Positions 5,279 to 7,209 of a stretch of DNA of 7,209 nt are shown here, piece after piece. The translations under genes were made by a program, and so were the position numbers. The stretch is taken from the NCBI GenBank assembly GCA_029250565.1, contig JAQXFA010000132.1, positions 1-7,209 of the forward strand, given 5' to 3'. Position 1 is the first letter of the stretch, and each line of letters starts with the position of its first letter. The notes under the pieces were generated by a model. It made no database searches. It was not told where the DNA came from and was given only the letters and a program-made list of their open reading frames with translations. Source of the stretch: Candidatus Thalassarchaeaceae archaeon (GTDB taxonomy: Archaea; Thermoplasmatota; Poseidoniia; Poseidoniales; Thalassarchaeaceae).

Positions 5279-6217
5279 TTACTCTTCTTCAGTATTTTTT
5301 TCCTGTTCTTTATTCGCCTGAGTGATTTCAGGTGAACCAATCAACAACTTTTCAGTAGCCTGCTCAACAACAAATGTCCCCAGTAAAAGGATGACCGCTG
5401 TTGCACCTAGCATTCTCCAACTGTGACCTGTGACTTGTGCCGAATTTGATGAGGCTGCTAGTTTGATTGCACCAAGCCATGGAAGTTCAGCACCTGCTAC
5501 CCCAACTATCCAGTCTGAACGTACCGCAGTAACTCGATTGCCATTCTCATCTGTAAGACCCCCTGCAAGGGGATATGCCTGAGATCCTTGGTCCACATCA
5601 CACCGATTATTATCACCCAAAGTAAGGTATCCTGCGTGTCCTGGGTCCCACTCCTGAACCATCAATCCGTGTGGATTTGAAGGGCATTCGACATTGTCAA
5701 AAGACCAGTTTATTGAGGCTTGATTCAATACTGTAGTTCCTGGTGCATCCCACGTGAGGACACATGTTCCTGCCTGCCCATCGGCATCAACTGATATTGG
5801 GTCCCAACTGCCCTCTGAGCAGAGTTGGAGTGAACGGTTAGTTGGAGTTACTGTATCGTTGGCTACTGCTTCAAGGATTACACGATGAATGACTGGCGTG
5901 TCAATACCACCATTTTTCTTGTAGATAATGACATCTCCTGGTTTGCCATGGGATTCCCATCCATCCCATTCACCGCCATCCTCCATTGCTTCTGCCATGC
6001 TGACAATCTTAGTTCGGCGCGAGGTAGACATGACGAGAACTAGGTCGCCGGGGTCAATCGCCCCTACTTCCCCTTCACCATCATGCATCATTGATGATGA
6101 CTCAACCACTACCATTGGAGGTACTGTGCCAGTGGTTGCCCACAGACCAATTACTAGTAATGAAATTAATCCTATAGCGAGTAATGCTTCGCGAATCCAG
6201 CCTAAGGGTGTGGCCAT
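5279..6217 (-). CDS. Signal peptidase I, archaeal/ER type (S26B), with cysteine-bearing insert
   Basis: The 312-residue protein starts at ATG 6217, with GAGGCGGT upstream as a weak ribosome site. An N-terminal membrane helix (about 9-30) is followed by VVVESSSMM, which places the nucleophile at S42. TPVIHRVI gives H111, the His that replaces the bacterial Lys. YLTLGDNNRCDVD contains D202 with D207/D209 as the acidic residue candidates. SDWIVGVAGAELPWLGAIKL (234-253) is the usual closing strand region, and a C-terminal helix (about 270-290) precedes an acidic tail. It removes signal peptides from secreted and membrane proteins on the outer face of the membrane. About 85 residues separate H111 from GDNN, longer than in typical short archaeal enzymes. 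This region holds C133, C152 and C178, plus C206, which could form disulfides outside the cell. It is the second gene of an operon, 15 bp after the four-TM gene. Confidence 0.9.
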   Translation of the reverse strand: MATPLGWIREALLAIGLISLLVIGLWATTGTVPPMVVVESSSMMHDGEGEVGAIDPGDLVLVMSTSRRTKIVSMAEAMEDGGEWDGWESHGKPGDVIIYKKNGGIDTPVIHRVILEAVANDTVTPTNRSLQLCSEGSWDPISVDADGQAGTCVLTWDAPGTTVLNQASINWSFDNVECPSNPHGLMVQEWDPGHAGYLTLGDNNRCDVDQGSQAYPLAGGLTDENGNRVTAVRSDWIVGVAGAELPWLGAIKLAASSNSAQVTGHSWRMLGATAVILLLGTFVVEQATEKLLIGSPEITQANKEQEKNTEEE

Positions 6218-6232
6218 CTATTACCGCCTCAT

Positions 6233-7075
6233 TCATTCTTCTTCTTGAATTGAGTCACTCTCTGATTCATCCTCGTCAGTAAATGCCGGTCCAGTCATGA
6301 AAAGAATAGTTGCAAATATAGCAATCATAAGACCTCCAATCAAATCAATGTGTGGAGCCCAAGTCGCATTGTATTCGCCACCGTTCATGATGGAGGTGAA
6401 ATCAACAGTCATATTACGCGGACTAGATATCGTTTCACGCGCTAATCCAATCAGTGCATTATAGACAAATAAGACTAATCCAGTAAGAGAACTGAAAATT
6501 ATCAATTTATTTATTCCAGAGTCTTTGAGTATATCAGAATCGGGAAATCTCTGGGCAAATCGAGAATGTTTTGTATTCAACCATGCACTAAGTAATGAGT
6601 TATCGCCAGTATCTGATAGTGACATGCCATCAGGCATATCTCGGCGTAAACCTAACTCCACTCTCTTAGCTGCAATTCTTGCTGGCCACGCGCCAGCGAG
6701 TAATTTTGCCCCCTCATCCAATTCTTTGGTGTGTTTCTGTAACTCAGCCCGAGAGTCTGTCTCAAGTATGTCAACTAGAGAATTGCGTACTCCAAGATAA
6801 TGGAAAAACTCGGGTATGACAAACAATAAGAGAACGAAAGCAAGTAAGACTCCAACCCATGTTGCAGCCGTCAAATCCGCCCAACTATTGGCTTCCTGTT
6901 GTGCGTTTGAAGAAAACATTGAGAAGAATGCTATCGCCCATAAAATCATTGCAAAAGTTAGAACTGTAAGCATCCCCAAAATGACCAAATGGCGGTCTCT
7001 TTGATTCTCCCAAAATTCTTCAAAATATGCCTTCAAACCCCGCTTTGATTTCTTCCGCTTCTTGCCTGCCGCCAT
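6233..7075 (-). CDS. Four-TM membrane protein of unknown function, operon partner of signal peptidase
   Basis: The 280-residue protein starts at ATG 7075. A strongly basic N-terminus (GKKRKKSKRG) precedes a first helix pair, about 30-53 and 70-92. A soluble, charged domain of about 95 residues (95-188) follows, containing AWPARIAAKRVELGLRRDMPDGM. A second helix pair lies at about 190-210 and 242-262, and the acidic C-terminal tail (DEDESESDSIQEEE) is cytoplasmic if the basic N-terminus stays inside. With four helices the central domain would also be cytoplasmic. I recognise no catalytic motif. Its stop lies 15 bp before the signal peptidase start, so the two are very likely co-transcribed, which suggests a role in protein export, membrane protein processing or assembly. 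This role is inference from position only. No Shine-Dalgarno of note precedes the start. Confidence 0.8.
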   Translation of the reverse strand: MAAGKKRKKSKRGLKAYFEEFWENQRDRHLVILGMLTVLTFAMILWAIAFFSMFSSNAQQEANSWADLTAATWVGVLLAFVLLLFVIPEFFHYLGVRNSLVDILETDSRAELQKHTKELDEGAKLLAGAWPARIAAKRVELGLRRDMPDGMSLSDTGDNSLLSAWLNTKHSRFAQRFPDSDILKDSGINKLIIFSSLTGLVLFVYNALIGLARETISSPRNMTVDFTSIMNGGEYNATWAPHIDLIGGLMIAIFATILFMTGPAFTDEDESESDSIQEEE

Positions 7076-7161
7076 CTCAATCCCATCCGCTCGAAGGCCT
7101 CTTGACTGATACAGTTTCGGTGTATTGGGTTTTGTTCTAAGTACAAAGGATTGAAATGGTA

Positions 7162-7183
7162 TCCCTAACAGTCCCTAAGGGAC
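7162..7183. repeat. Palindrome plus direct repeat upstream of the signal peptidase operon
   Basis: GTCCCTAAGGGAC (7171-7183) is a 6+1+6 palindrome. Its left half TCCCTAA (7172-7178) is also repeated directly at 7162-7168, ten bases away, about one helical turn. It lies about 90 bp upstream of the four-TM gene, in the 134-bp stretch 7076-7209 that has no confident gene. It is a candidate operator for this operon or for whatever gene lies beyond the edge. It could also be a hairpin at the end of a neighbouring transcript. An ATG at 7189 is open for only seven codons to the edge and cannot be judged. Confidence 0.4.
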
Positions 7184-7209
7184 CGCCTATGTTTAGATGC
7201 AATAACCAA

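Noticed and set aside
7189..7209. ATG opening a plus-strand gene at the right edge
   Set aside because: Only seven codons are visible and the upstream sequence is not a convincing ribosome site; a minus-strand gene end is equally possible.

Overview
The window looks like a piece of a compact archaeal genome, most plausibly a marine Thermoplasmatota relative (Marine Group II / Poseidoniales type). That placement is an inference from gene content. The window has an archaeal Hjc-type Holliday junction resolvase, an ER/archaeal-type (Ser-His-Asp) signal peptidase, an Mrp/NBP35 P-loop ATPase, an archaeal-style S2P protease and many short intergenic gaps. Base composition is moderate and looks even throughout. 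I see no insertion sequence, phage gene or CRISPR array.

Layout from left to right: (1) a partial minus-strand PAP2-family membrane enzyme (1-592) that runs off the left edge; (2) a 151-bp divergent intergenic region with a shared AT-rich box and two tiny upstream ORFs; (3) a plus-strand Mrp-type ATPase (744-1754) that lacks the usual CxxC motif; (4) a minus-strand tRNA-Gly(CCC) with encoded CCA (1792-1866); (5) a minus-strand RuvC/YqgF-like RNase H-fold protein (1934-2725); (6) a divergent plus-strand Hjc resolvase with an internal insert and a long tail (2833-3492); (7) a small minus-strand coiled-coil protein (3507-3695); (8) a plus-strand PDZ-containing site-2 protease (3725-5269); (9) a minus-strand two-gene operon of a four-pass membrane protein (6233-7075) followed by signal peptidase I (5279-6217); (10) about 130 bp of non-coding DNA with a palindrome at the right edge.

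Two functional themes stand out. The centre pairs two unrelated nuclease folds, both associated with Holliday junction or branched-DNA processing, head to head from one intergenic region. The right half holds membrane proteolysis functions: an intramembrane protease and a signal peptidase that converge with only 9 bp between stop codons. The signal peptidase is coupled to an uncharacterised four-TM protein. I do not see a clearly new multigene system. The most unusual items are the cysteine-poor Mrp, the ATGA-linked micro-ORF chain before it, the modified Hjc, and the RuvC/YqgF-like protein with a His-rich motif where the last catalytic acid normally lies.
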